From NCBI RefSeq assembly GCF_900079725.1, contig NZ_LT599032.1, forward strand, positions 2,254,253 through 2,318,252: a stretch of 64,000 nt of DNA, in the 5' to 3' direction. The DNA comes from an uncultured Dysgonomonas sp. GTDB taxonomy: Bacteria > Bacteroidota > Bacteroidia > Bacteroidales > Dysgonomonadaceae. A program made the translations under genes and the position numbers. This document shows, piece after piece, positions 39,503-47,863 of this stretch (its first letter is position 1; each line of letters opens with the position of its first letter). Below the pieces are notes generated by a model that was not told the origin of the DNA, searched no databases, and worked only from the letters and a program-made list of their open reading frames with translations.

Positions 39503-41200
39503 ATGACACCCGAAGACAGAATTGTCCCTGAGGATAACGATAAGAAGAACGATAAAAAAGCATCCGATAATAATCCGTTACCGGAATCCCAAGGTAGGCG
39601 TAATGCCCTCAAAGCACTGGCAACGACTCCTGTTTTAGGAGCTTTGGCATATGGTGTATACAAAAAACAAAAATATACCAAGACCCTCAATGATGTAAGT
39701 GATGTATTTAAGCTAAGTAGTGAAACGGCGTCGATACCCGATTTGAAACCTAACGGAGAGCAAATCCGTATAGGCGTGATCGGCTACGGAGGAAGAGGAA
39801 AATACTTACTTCGTGCTGCCGGATTTGCCACACCCCAGCATCTGCAAGGGTGGATAGATGATGCCAAGAAAAATAAAAAAGATACCCGATATAAAGATTT
39901 TAAAGAACAGGAAGACCTGAATATTGTATTTGCCGGAATATGTGATATCTTCGATACATTCGCGGAAGAAGGTATGGCTGCCGGAGCAAACATTTACAGA
40001 GAAGGAGTCGGAGGTAAAATGGGAACTGCTCCAAAGCGTTACCGCCACTATAAAGAGATGCTTGCCGATAAGGATATAGATGCTGTTATCATTGCAACGC
40101 CCGACCACTGGCACAGTACCATGGTGATGGATGCTGCTAAAGCCGGAAAGCATGTATATGTAGAAAAACCTCTCTCGTGGACAGTGCCTGAAACATATAT
40201 GGTAAGGGACATTGTCAAGGAAACAGGAATTGTTTTTCAGCTGGGTCACCAGGGACGTCAGATAGACTGTTACCACAAAGCAAAAGAGATAATAGACAAA
40301 GGACTTTTAGGACCAATCAGCCTGATTGAGGTATGTACAAACAGGAATGATCCTAACGGTGCATGGGTATATGACATCCATCCGGATGCCAACCCTCAGA
40401 CCATAGACTGGAAACAGTACCAAGGAGATCCTGATAGGATAAAAGAATACATGGATTATATGACTAAATATAATCTGCTTAAGTATGTAGGCCCTGAAAC
40501 CAGGGATAAATTCAGCCTCGAACGTTTCTTCCGCTGGCGTTGCTGGTGGGATTACAGCACAGGACTTAGCGGAGACTTGCTGACACATGAATATGATGCT
40601 ATCAATCAACTCATGGGAGTAGGTATCCCTCACTCTGCTACATCGTCGGGTGGCGTATACTTCTTCAAAGATGGACGAACCGTTCCGGATGTACTGCAAA
40701 CCACATTCGAATTTCCTGAAAAGAACCTGACAATGCTCTATAGTGCCACTTTGTCCAGCAGCCGCAACAGAGGTAAAGTAATTATGGGACACGATGCATC
40801 GATGGAAGTAGGCGATACACTGACTGTGAAAATAGACAGTGGTTCTACCAGATATAAAGAAAAACTCGAAAAAGGGATTATCAAACCCGATGTGCCATTT
40901 TATACATATGTTCCCGGGAAAAACAATGTGGACGCAATAACATCTGCAACCGAAATGTATTTTGCCCAACGCGGACTATTATATTCTTATCTGGGAGGAA
41001 AACGTTACGATACGACCTTCCTTCATGTCAGGGAATGGATCGAATGTATCCGCAACCGGAATAATAAACCGTCTTGTGATATAAATGCAGCCTTCGAAGA
41101 AGCAATTACAGCACATATGGGAACACGTGCTTATCTTGAAGGGCGTACCATGTACTGGGATAAAGACAAAGAAGAAATCGTCAGAGGAGAATTTAGCTGA
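39503..41200 (+). CDS. Gfo/Idh/MocA-family oxidoreductase with internal twin-arginine segment
   Basis: The 565-residue protein begins with a charged, hydrophilic stretch of about 31 residues, then R32-R33-NALKALATTPVLGALAYG, which reads as a twin-arginine signal or anchor. The Rossmann domain follows (IRIGVIGYGGRGKYLLRAAG), with IIATPDHWHSTMVMDAAKAG and GKHVYVEKPLSWTV, the sugar-oxidoreductase signature. The C-terminal domain has RWRCWWDYSTGLSGDLLTHE. It resembles the glycoside 3-dehydrogenases of the 3-keto-glycoside pathway. Export while holding a tightly bound cofactor would explain a Tat route. No clear signal-peptidase site is seen, so it may stay membrane-anchored. Confidence 0.85.
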   Translation: MTPEDRIVPEDNDKKNDKKASDNNPLPESQGRRNALKALATTPVLGALAYGVYKKQKYTKTLNDVSDVFKLSSETASIPDLKPNGEQIRIGVIGYGGRGKYLLRAAGFATPQHLQGWIDDAKKNKKDTRYKDFKEQEDLNIVFAGICDIFDTFAEEGMAAGANIYREGVGGKMGTAPKRYRHYKEMLADKDIDAVIIATPDHWHSTMVMDAAKAGKHVYVEKPLSWTVPETYMVRDIVKETGIVFQLGHQGRQIDCYHKAKEIIDKGLLGPISLIEVCTNRNDPNGAWVYDIHPDANPQTIDWKQYQGDPDRIKEYMDYMTKYNLLKYVGPETRDKFSLERFFRWRCWWDYSTGLSGDLLTHEYDAINQLMGVGIPHSATSSGGVYFFKDGRTVPDVLQTTFEFPEKNLTMLYSATLSSSRNRGKVIMGHDASMEVGDTLTVKIDSGSTRYKEKLEKGIIKPDVPFYTYVPGKNNVDAITSATEMYFAQRGLLYSYLGGKRYDTTFLHVREWIECIRNRNNKPSCDINAAFEEAITAHMGTRAYLEGRTMYWDKDKEEIVRGEFS

Positions 41201-41270
41201 CAATCAAAATTTTAAAGGACATTAAATCTATAATAATTAACAATTATTACACCTAAAAACAGAAAAACTT

Positions 41271-42743
41271 ATGGCATCAGACATTTCAAGGAGAAAATTC
41301 CTGAGTACCGGAGCTAAAGCTGCTATCGGTCTGACAATTATCCCAAGCACCGTTTTGGGTAAAAACTTCGGGCATGTTGCACCGAGCGACAAATTGAACA
41401 TTGCCGCTGTGGGTATCGGAGGTATGGGACATGCTAATATTAAGCAAGTAGAAAAAACAGAAAACATCGTAGCTCTTTGCGACGTGGACTGGAGATATGC
41501 CAAAGGCGTATTCGACAGATTCCCTGATGCAAAAAAATACTGGGATTTCCGCAAGATGTATGACGAAATGGGCAAATCCATCGATGCGGTTATTGTAGCT
41601 ACGGCCGACCATACACATGCTATTGTTTCTGCAGATGCAATGACAATGGGCAAACACGTTTATTGCCAGAAACCATTGACTCATACAGTATATGAGTCTC
41701 GCTTACTTACCAATCTTGCTAAAAAACATAAGGTAGCAACACAGATGGGTAACCAAGGATCTTCTGCCGAAGGAGTTAACCTTGTTTGCGAATGGATATG
41801 GAATGGTGAGATCGGCGAAATTACAAAAGTAGAAGCCTTTACAGACCGTCCGATATGGCCACAAGGATTAAATGCTCCCGAAAAGGTAGATAAAATACCG
41901 AAGACATTAGATTGGGACTTGTTTACAGGACCAGCTAAAATGCGCCCTTACAATGCACTATATACTCCTTGGAACTGGCGTGGCTGGTGGGATTATGGTA
42001 CAGGAGCATTAGGTGATATGGCTTGTCATATCCTACACCCTGTATTTAAAGGCTTGAAATTGGGTTATCCTACAAGCGCACAGGGATCTTCTACCATGTT
42101 GTTGCAAGACTGCGCACCTCAGGCACAGTATGTGAAACTTGTATTCCCGGCTCGCGACAATATGCCGAAGGTATCTATGCCGGAAGTTGAAGTACACTGG
42201 TATGATGGTGGTTTGAAACCAAATATGCCTGCAGGATGGCCACAAGGAAAAAACATGAATGATGCAGGTGGCGGTGTTATTTTCCACGGAACAAAAGATA
42301 CATTGATCTGCGGATGTTATGGAGTGAACCCATGGTTGCTTTCGGGTCGTAAGCCTAATGCGCCTAAAGTTTGCCGCCGCGTAGAAACTTCTCATGAAAT
42401 GGACTGGGTACGTGCTTGTAAAGAAGATGCTTCCAGCCGTGTGTTAACTGCTTCTGACTTTAGCGAGGCAGGACCTTTCAACGAAATGGTAGTAATGGGT
42501 GTGCTTGCTGTACGCTTGCAAAACCTGAATAAGGAACTACTTTGGGATGGACAGAATATGAAATTTACAAATATTAATCCTAACGAAGAGATCCGTATTC
42601 TGAAGAAAGACGACTTCAAGATTGTCGATGGCGACCCTAAATTCAATAAAATTTGGACTGATCCTATCAATGCACAAGAATTTGCACAAGAATTGATCAA
42701 ACATAATTATCGTGATGGCTGGAAACTGCCGGATATGCCATAA
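41271..42743 (+). CDS. Tat-exported Gfo/Idh/MocA-family oxidoreductase
   Basis: The 490-residue protein has a clear Tat signal: S6-R-R-K-F-L11 followed by STGAKAAIGLTIIPSTVLG. The Rossmann motif is LNIAAVGIGGMGHANIKQVE, and the family signature is ATADHTHAIVSADAMTMGKH with CQKPLTHTVYESR. The C-terminal part has NWRGWWDYGTGALGDMACHI, close to the GFO_IDH_MocA C-terminal type found with DUF1080 proteins. Likely a periplasmic sugar or glycoside dehydrogenase. It follows the 565-residue paralogue by 70 bp; two such genes in a row suggest a heteromer or two successive oxidations. Confidence 0.9.
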   Translation: MASDISRRKFLSTGAKAAIGLTIIPSTVLGKNFGHVAPSDKLNIAAVGIGGMGHANIKQVEKTENIVALCDVDWRYAKGVFDRFPDAKKYWDFRKMYDEMGKSIDAVIVATADHTHAIVSADAMTMGKHVYCQKPLTHTVYESRLLTNLAKKHKVATQMGNQGSSAEGVNLVCEWIWNGEIGEITKVEAFTDRPIWPQGLNAPEKVDKIPKTLDWDLFTGPAKMRPYNALYTPWNWRGWWDYGTGALGDMACHILHPVFKGLKLGYPTSAQGSSTMLLQDCAPQAQYVKLVFPARDNMPKVSMPEVEVHWYDGGLKPNMPAGWPQGKNMNDAGGGVIFHGTKDTLICGCYGVNPWLLSGRKPNAPKVCRRVETSHEMDWVRACKEDASSRVLTASDFSEAGPFNEMVVMGVLAVRLQNLNKELLWDGQNMKFTNINPNEEIRILKKDDFKIVDGDPKFNKIWTDPINAQEFAQELIKHNYRDGWKLPDMP

Positions 42744-42775
42744 TGCAGAATTGTTAAATTAAACCGTATAAAGAA

Positions 42776-43660
42776 ATGAAGAAAATTGTTTACAGTCTAG
42801 GTTGTCTTATGATAGCAGGAGCAATGATTGCTTGCGGAGGCGCCAAAAAAGATGCACAAAATGCAGGTGAAAATGCAGATTCTGTTAAAACAGCAGAAAA
42901 TACTGCACCTCAGTACACTGTAGTAGAAAAACCGCTTGTAGATCTTTCAAAGTTTGCGAAAGACAAAGATGGTTTTATCACTATTTTCGATGGTAAAACA
43001 TTCGAAGGATGGCGCGGTTATGGAAAAGATGCCGTTCCGGGTAAATGGACTATCGACCAGGGTGCTATCAAATTCAACGGAACAGGTGGTGGCGAAGCTC
43101 AGGATAAAGAAGGCGGAGATATCATCTTTGCACATAAGTTCAAAAACTTTGAGTTGACTTTCGATTGGAAAGTAGCCAAAGGCAGCAACTCCGGAGTATT
43201 CTTCCTGGCTCAGGAAATTGAAACAACAAATGATAAAGGTGAAAAGAGAATGGAACCTATCTATATCTCATCTCCTGAATATCAGATATTGGACAATGCC
43301 AATCATCCTGATGCAAAAATGGGTAAAGACAACAATCGTCAATCAGCATCTCTTTATGATATGATTCCTGCCGTACCTCAAAACTCTAAACCTTTTGGAG
43401 AGTGGAACACAGGTAAAATTATGGTATATAAAGGAACTGTTGTTCACGGGCAAAATGGAGAAAACGTAGTTGAGTACCATTTGTGGACCCCTCAATGGAC
43501 AGAATTGTTGCAGGCAAGTAAATTCAGTCAGGAAAAATGGCCTTTGGCTTTCGAATTGCTGAACAATCTTGGTGGAGCTAACAGAGAAGGTTATATCGGA
43601 TTCCAGGATCATGGAGATGACGTTTGGTTCCGCAACATCAAAATTAAGATCCTTGATTAA
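42776..43660 (+). CDS. DUF1080 lipoprotein, probable 3-keto-glycoside lyase/hydrolase
   Basis: The 294-residue protein has a lipoprotein signal with C20 (AMIACGG), an asparagine- and alanine-rich linker, and a DUF1080 concanavalin-like beta-sandwich: FITIFDGKTFEGWRGYG, GDIIFAHKFKNFELTFDWKV, SNSGVFFLAQE and a C-terminal GYIGFQDHGDDVWFRNIKI. DUF1080 members have been shown to cleave 3-keto-glycosides, by hydrolysis or as 1,2-lyases. Position after two oxidoreductase genes fits that role. A strong terminator stands 35 bp downstream. Confidence 0.88.
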   Translation: MKKIVYSLGCLMIAGAMIACGGAKKDAQNAGENADSVKTAENTAPQYTVVEKPLVDLSKFAKDKDGFITIFDGKTFEGWRGYGKDAVPGKWTIDQGAIKFNGTGGGEAQDKEGGDIIFAHKFKNFELTFDWKVAKGSNSGVFFLAQEIETTNDKGEKRMEPIYISSPEYQILDNANHPDAKMGKDNNRQSASLYDMIPAVPQNSKPFGEWNTGKIMVYKGTVVHGQNGENVVEYHLWTPQWTELLQASKFSQEKWPLAFELLNNLGGANREGYIGFQDHGDDVWFRNIKIKILD

Positions 43661-43695
43661 TCAGTCAGGTAACTAATTTTTTCTATTACAATAAT

Positions 43696-43740
43696 GCCAA
43701 ATCCATCGAAAGGACTATCCTTTCATGGATTTGGCTTTTA
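43696..43740 (+). terminator. strong intrinsic terminator inside the cluster
   Basis: GCCAAATCCAT (43696-43706) pairs with ATGGATTTGGC (43725-43735), and GAAAGG (43708-43713) with CCTTTC (43719-43724), giving 17 pairs with one bulged C and a 5-base loop. TTTT follows. It lies between the DUF1080 gene and the isomerase gene and should lower downstream expression. Confidence 0.85.
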
Positions 43741-43760
43741 AAAAAAGAATCTTAATCAAC

Positions 43761-44645
43761 ATGAAAATAACAACATTTTTTATAGCTGCCCTCCTACTGA
43801 TGATCTCTTGCTCTCCAAAAGCAGAAACTACAGATCAACAGGCACCTCCAAAGAAAGATATAGCATTGCAACTATATTCTTTAAGAGACGATATATCTAA
43901 AGATTATGCCGGGACAATAAAGAAAGCCGGAGAAATGGGATTTACCGCTGTGGAAGCCGCGAACTATAGCGATGGCAAATTCTATGGAAAAGCGCCCGAA
44001 GAATTTAAAGCCGATATAGAAGCTGCGGGAATGAAAGTATTGTCTTCTCATACAGGCAAAGGGCTTAATGAAAAAGAACTCGCTTCGAAAGATTTTACAG
44101 AAGCCTTGAAATGGTGGGATCAGTGTATTGCCGCGCACAAGGCTGCCGGGATGAAATATATTGTGACTCCGTGGATGGATGTACCTAAAACACTGAAAGA
44201 CCTGCAAACATATTGTGAATACTACAATGAGATAGGAAAAAAGTGTAAAGAGAACGGAATGATGTACGGATATCATAATCATGCACATGAATTCCAAAAA
44301 GTGGAAGATATAGTGATGTATGACTATATGATAGAAAATACTAATCCTGAATACGTCTTCTTCGAAATGGATGTATATTGGGTTGTAAGAGGTGGACAAA
44401 GTCCTGTGGATTACTTCAATAAATATAAAAATCGCTTTGCTCTACTGCATATCAAGGACAACAAAGAACTTGGTCAGAGCGGTATGGTAGGTTTCGATGC
44501 TATCTTCAAAAATACAGATGCAGCAGGCACAAAACACCTGGTTGTAGAAGTAGAGAAATATAACTTTACTCCCGAAGAAAGCGTGAAAAAGAGTTTGGAA
44601 TACTTACTGAATTGCCCGTTGGTAAAAGAAAGTTACGATAAATAA
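43761..44645 (+). CDS. sugar phosphate isomerase/epimerase-like lipoprotein
   Basis: The 294-residue protein has a lipoprotein signal with C17 (LLLMISC) and an AP-endonuclease-2-type TIM barrel: IALQLYSLRDDISKDYAGT, MGFTAVEAANYSDG, YGYHNHAHEFQKVED with the metal-binding histidines, FFEMDVYWVVRGGQ and HLVVEVEKYNFTPEE. A lipid anchor puts it in the periplasm, which is odd for a phosphate-sugar enzyme but fits the hydratase step of the 3-keto-glycoside pathway. An ATG at 43725 is in frame but lies inside the terminator stem, so 43761 is the better start. Confidence 0.88.
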   Translation: MKITTFFIAALLLMISCSPKAETTDQQAPPKKDIALQLYSLRDDISKDYAGTIKKAGEMGFTAVEAANYSDGKFYGKAPEEFKADIEAAGMKVLSSHTGKGLNEKELASKDFTEALKWWDQCIAAHKAAGMKYIVTPWMDVPKTLKDLQTYCEYYNEIGKKCKENGMMYGYHNHAHEFQKVEDIVMYDYMIENTNPEYVFFEMDVYWVVRGGQSPVDYFNKYKNRFALLHIKDNKELGQSGMVGFDAIFKNTDAAGTKHLVVEVEKYNFTPEESVKKSLEYLLNCPLVKESYDK

Positions 44646-44653
44646 AATATAAA

Positions 44654-44688
44654 AATGAGCAGGAACAAACAACTTCCTGCTCATTTTC
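44654..44688 (+). terminator. intrinsic terminator between the isomerase-like gene and apbE
   Basis: AATGAGCAGGAA (44654-44665) and TTCCTGCTCATT (44674-44685) form a perfect 12-bp stem with an 8-base loop, followed by TT. It stands 8 bp after the isomerase stop and 10 bp before the apbE ATG. Confidence 0.85.
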
Positions 44689-44697
44689 CAAATAAGC

Positions 44698-45660
44698 ATG
44701 AATGCAGTAATGGCCGACAACGGTACTTTCTACTACAGCATACAAGGAACTGCGGAAGGTACAAGTTACAATATTATTTATCAGGACGATGAAGATCGCG
44801 ATTTTCAGCCCGAAATAGAGTCATTACTCGCCGATTTTGAAAAGTCGATGTCTGTATATGATGAAACATCCCTTATTTCGCGTATCAACAGGAATGAAGA
44901 TATAGAAACAGACTACTATTTTGAAACGGTTTTCAACAGGGCAAAAGAGATAAGCCTGCAAACAGAAGGCACATTCGATATCTCTGCCGAGCCATTATTC
45001 AGAGCATGGGGCTTTAGTTCCCAAGAAAAAAATATTCCCGACAAAGACAAAGTCAGTGCCTTGAAGGAATGTATCGGGATGGACAAAATAAAGATAGAAA
45101 ACAGACGCGTTATAAAAACAAATCCGAATATAGTACTAAATGCCAATGCTATAGCAAAAGGATATTCGGCTGATATAGTCGCCGACTTTCTGGATAAGCA
45201 CGGATGTTTGAATTATCTGGTCGAAATAGGTGGAGAAATACGCCTCAAAGGAGAGAATACATCTGGAGAAGCATGGAGGATCGGGATCGACCGTCCGGCG
45301 GAGGATAATCCTATACCGGGACAGGATTTGCAGGTCATTCTGCAAATTACGGACAGAGGACTGGCTACATCCGGCAATTACCGTCAGTTTTATATTCAGG
45401 ACGGACAAAAGATTACACATACCATAAATCCGGCAACAGGTTATCCGGTAACTCACAATCTACTATCAACCACAGTCATAGCCAAAGATGCGATTACAGC
45501 TGACGCCTTTGCCACGGCATTCTTAGTGGTGGGCATCGAAAAAGCATTAGAGTGGGTACAGAAATTTGCCGATATGGATGCCCTGTTTATCTGCGACGAG
45601 GAGGGAGAATATAAGGTGTATTATACTCCCGGAATAGAAGAAAATCTTATCCCGGCATAA
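44698..45660 (+). CDS. apbE: ApbE-like FAD:protein FMN transferase without export signal
   Basis: ApbE links FMN covalently to threonine or serine in target proteins using FAD. The 320-residue protein has YDETSLISRINRNE, TFDISAEPLFRAWGF, VLNANAIAKGYSADIVADFL, the glycine turn YLVEIGGEIRLKG, HTINPATGYPV and the metal-binding DAITADAFATAFLVVG region. Normal ApbE proteins carry a lipoprotein or Sec signal; here the protein starts directly at the catalytic fold, and an in-frame stop at 44656 rules out an upstream signal from this frame. It may act in the cytoplasm, or the signal was lost. tatA follows 140 bp downstream. Confidence 0.88.
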   Translation: MNAVMADNGTFYYSIQGTAEGTSYNIIYQDDEDRDFQPEIESLLADFEKSMSVYDETSLISRINRNEDIETDYYFETVFNRAKEISLQTEGTFDISAEPLFRAWGFSSQEKNIPDKDKVSALKECIGMDKIKIENRRVIKTNPNIVLNANAIAKGYSADIVADFLDKHGCLNYLVEIGGEIRLKGENTSGEAWRIGIDRPAEDNPIPGQDLQVILQITDRGLATSGNYRQFYIQDGQKITHTINPATGYPVTHNLLSTTVIAKDAITADAFATAFLVVGIEKALEWVQKFADMDALFICDEEGEYKVYYTPGIEENLIPA

Positions 45661-45718
45661 ATGTGGTAGAAGATAGAATCAAGAATAGTTAAAAAAGAAA
45701 TAAATATCCATTTCATCC

Positions 45719-45731
45719 CGTCTACTAGACG
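45719..45731. repeat. short palindrome upstream of tatA
   Basis: CGTCTACTAGACG is a 5-bp inverted repeat with a 3-base centre, 70 bp before tatA. It might be a small operator; nothing else supports that. Confidence 0.25.
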
Positions 45732-45800
45732 TTATTTATGTTATTTTTACTGATGAATGGAGTATAGCCATATTTACATTAATATTTAAACTTAGAAAAC

Positions 45801-45998
45801 ATGAAAACACTTTTGTTTTTAGGAAACCTGGGGACAGGAGAAATCATCATCATAGCTATAGTCGTACTATTACTTTTTGGTGGACGTAAAATACCTGAAC
45901 TAATGAAAGGCCTTGGTAAAGGAATCAAAAACTTCAAAGAAGGCGTAAAAGGTATTGAAGACGATATAGAAGGAAACGACACAACTAAAAAAGATTGA
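45801..45998 (+). CDS. tatA: twin-arginine translocase subunit TatA
   Basis: TatA forms the size-adapting pore for folded proteins. The 65-residue protein has the short membrane helix ([18 protein letters not shown]), the F-G hinge, and the amphipathic helix [19 protein letters not shown], then an acidic tail. Length is normal for a TatA/E type. tatC follows after 14 bp. The Tat-type oxidoreductase genes lie 3 to 6 kb upstream on the same strand. Confidence 0.95.
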   Translation: MKTLLFLGNLGTGEIIIIAIVVLLLFGGRKIPELMKGLGKGIKNFKEGVKGIEDDIEGNDTTKKD

Positions 45999-46012
45999 GA
46001 TAGTACTTTTCT

Positions 46013-46876
46013 ATGGAAGAGAACAATGAAGGAATGACCTTTTGGGATCATTTAGAGGAACTTCGATGGACATTAATACGGTCTATCATCGCTTTATTTG
46101 TGTTTGCTATTCTGGGCTTTGCGGTTATGCCATACATTTATGATACATGGATAATGGGGCCTACGCGTGCCGACTTTGTCCTGTACAAATATCTGTGTTA
46201 TGCTACATCAGCTGTACCTTTCTTGCCCGACTTTTGTGATGATACATTTCATATCAAGATTATAAACTATAATCTTACATCACAGTTTTTCAGGCACATG
46301 ACCACATCATTCTGGTTGGCACTAATACTTACATTCCCTTATCTGATATTTGAGATCTGGCGATTTGTTAGCCCTGCCTTATATTCTAACGAGAAGAAAA
46401 GTATCCGATGGGTATTCCTGTTCGGAACTATTATGTTCTTCATCGGATGCTCAGTGGGCTACTTTCTGGTTTTCCCAATGACATTCCGCTTCTTATCTAC
46501 TTATCAGCTAAGTGAGATGATAGAGAATACTATCTCCCTCGATTCATATATGGATAACTTCCTGATGCTGATATTTATTATGGGGATTGTCTTTGAGTTG
46601 CCACTTGTATCGTGGTTATTATCGCAGTTGGGGCTATTGAACAGATCGTTCTTCAAGAAGTTCAGGCGTCATGCTATAGTAGGTCTCTTGGTATTGTCTG
46701 CTGTTATTACACCTTCGGGCGATCCGTTTACATTATCGGTAGTCTTTATACCGCTTTACCTGCTGTTCGAGTTGAGCCGTTTTATGGTAAAACCGGCACC
46801 TAAAGAGACGGACGAGGACGACGATGATGAAGAGGAGGAGGAGGAAGAAGAGGAATCTCCTCAATTATCGGTATAG
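46013..46876 (+). CDS. tatC: twin-arginine translocase subunit TatC
   Basis: TatC is the receptor for twin-arginine signals. The 287-residue protein starts with MTFWDHLEELRWTLIRSI, the conserved N-terminal motif, and has six membrane segments. The FPYLIFEIWRFVSPALYSNEKK loop and the late segments with ITPSGDPFTLSVVFIPLYLLFEL match the family. A loop of about 40 residues after the first helix is longer than in E. coli. The C-terminus is extremely acidic, with about 20 aspartate and glutamate residues. A terminator follows 28 bp after the stop. Confidence 0.95.
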   Translation: MEENNEGMTFWDHLEELRWTLIRSIIALFVFAILGFAVMPYIYDTWIMGPTRADFVLYKYLCYATSAVPFLPDFCDDTFHIKIINYNLTSQFFRHMTTSFWLALILTFPYLIFEIWRFVSPALYSNEKKSIRWVFLFGTIMFFIGCSVGYFLVFPMTFRFLSTYQLSEMIENTISLDSYMDNFLMLIFIMGIVFELPLVSWLLSQLGLLNRSFFKKFRRHAIVGLLVLSAVITPSGDPFTLSVVFIPLYLLFELSRFMVKPAPKETDEDDDDEEEEEEEEESPQLSV

Positions 46877-46904
46877 AATAATAAACACAATCTGATATAG
46901 TTAA

Positions 46905-46935
46905 GCGCATACCTGAAATTCAGGTATGCGCTTTT
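46905..46935 (+). terminator. intrinsic terminator after tatC
   Basis: GCGCATACCTG (46905-46915) pairs perfectly with CAGGTATGCGC (46921-46931) around AAATT, followed by TTTT. Confidence 0.92.
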
Positions 46936-46973
46936 CATTTTCATTAGATGAATTACACGGTCAAATCCTCAAA

Positions 46974-47005
46974 TTTGGCTGTCTTGATAAATGTTACTAC
47001 CTTTG
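46974..47005 (+). promoter_or_regulatory. consensus Bacteroidota promoter of the RNA-repair operon
   Basis: TTTG at 46974-46977 and TACCTTTG at 46998-47005 with a 20-bp spacer fit the consensus fully. Transcription should start near 47012, leaving a leader of about 140 nt. Confidence 0.82.
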
Positions 47006-47062
47006 TACAAATTATTTATAACTATTTCATACGGAATGTCATGTAATTGTTTAGCATACATA

Positions 47063-47113
47063 GCGGGAGTCTTCCCGCATCTTTCAAGGCTGTAAAGTGA
47101 ATTTACGGGCCTT
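47063..47113 (+). promoter_or_regulatory. two stem-loops in the leader of the RNA-repair operon
   Basis: Stem 1: GCGGGA (47063-47068) with TCCCGC (47073-47078), loop GTCT. Stem 2: AAGGC (47086-47090) and GTAAA (47092-47096) pair with TTTAC (47102-47106) and GCCTT (47109-47113) across a small internal loop. Neither has a T-run, so they are not plain terminators. They may control stability or translation of the ligase mRNA. Confidence 0.55.
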
Positions 47114-47153
47114 GTCTGCTATTGTATTCTAAAAACTTAAAAACAATTACATT

Positions 47154-47858
47154 ATGTTATCACAAAAATATGGTCGTACATATCATTTTCCGTTTTCACC
47201 CGGAACTACCAGTGACGACCGGATAAACCATACATACCGGGACGATATCCAACAGATAAAAATCCTTGTGCATACAGAAAAACTGGATGGAGAGAATAAC
47301 TGCCTCAACCGGTTCGGTGTCTTTGCTCGTTCACATGCGGCACCGACCACTTCGCCCTGGACAAACCAGCTACGCGAACGATGGGAATTAATAAAGCGAG
47401 ACTTAGGTGATATAGAACTGTTTGGCGAAAATCTGTATGCAATACACTCTATCGAATACAAGCGGATAGAGTCTTATTACTACGTGTTTGCAGTGCGATG
47501 CCTCGATAAATGGTTGTCGTGGGACGAAGTGAAATTCTATGCTGCGATGTTCGATTTCCCTACTGTCCCTGAATTGGATATTCAGCAGGTAAAGAGCCTA
47601 CCTGACAATAGACTCGAACAGCAGATATTGGCTTGGGCACAGCTACCGAGTGTATTCGGTTCCATCGATACACAAACCGGCGAAGATTGTACACGTGAAG
47701 GAATTGTCACCCGTAATGCGGGTGAATACCTTATCGGCGACTTCTCTCACAATGTATTCAAATATGTCCGTAAAGGGCATGTAAAAACAGGAGAACACTG
47801 GACCCGTAACTGGAAACGTGCACGTTTGGTTTGGGAAAGGCTAGTAATTAACAAATAA
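47154..47858 (+). CDS. RNA ligase (Rnl2-like nucleotidyltransferase)
   Basis: ATP-dependent RNA ligases seal 3'-OH and 5'-phosphate ends. The 234-residue protein has all core motifs: motif I with nucleophile K43 in E-K43-LDGEN, motif III in LFGENLYAIHSI, motif IV in TREGIVTRN and motif V in FKYVRKGHV. It lacks an obvious extra C-terminal domain, so it is a minimal ligase. The HD-Pnk gene starts 5 bp after its stop. Together they should heal and seal broken RNA. The ATG is preceded by an A-rich leader. Confidence 0.9.
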   Translation: MLSQKYGRTYHFPFSPGTTSDDRINHTYRDDIQQIKILVHTEKLDGENNCLNRFGVFARSHAAPTTSPWTNQLRERWELIKRDLGDIELFGENLYAIHSIEYKRIESYYYVFAVRCLDKWLSWDEVKFYAAMFDFPTVPELDIQQVKSLPDNRLEQQILAWAQLPSVFGSIDTQTGEDCTREGIVTRNAGEYLIGDFSHNVFKYVRKGHVKTGEHWTRNWKRARLVWERLVINK

Positions 47859-47863
47859 AATAT

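Noticed and set aside
43725-43760. N-terminal extension of 12 residues on the isomerase-like lipoprotein
   Set aside because: It starts inside the terminator stem and would place charged residues before an otherwise perfect lipoprotein signal.
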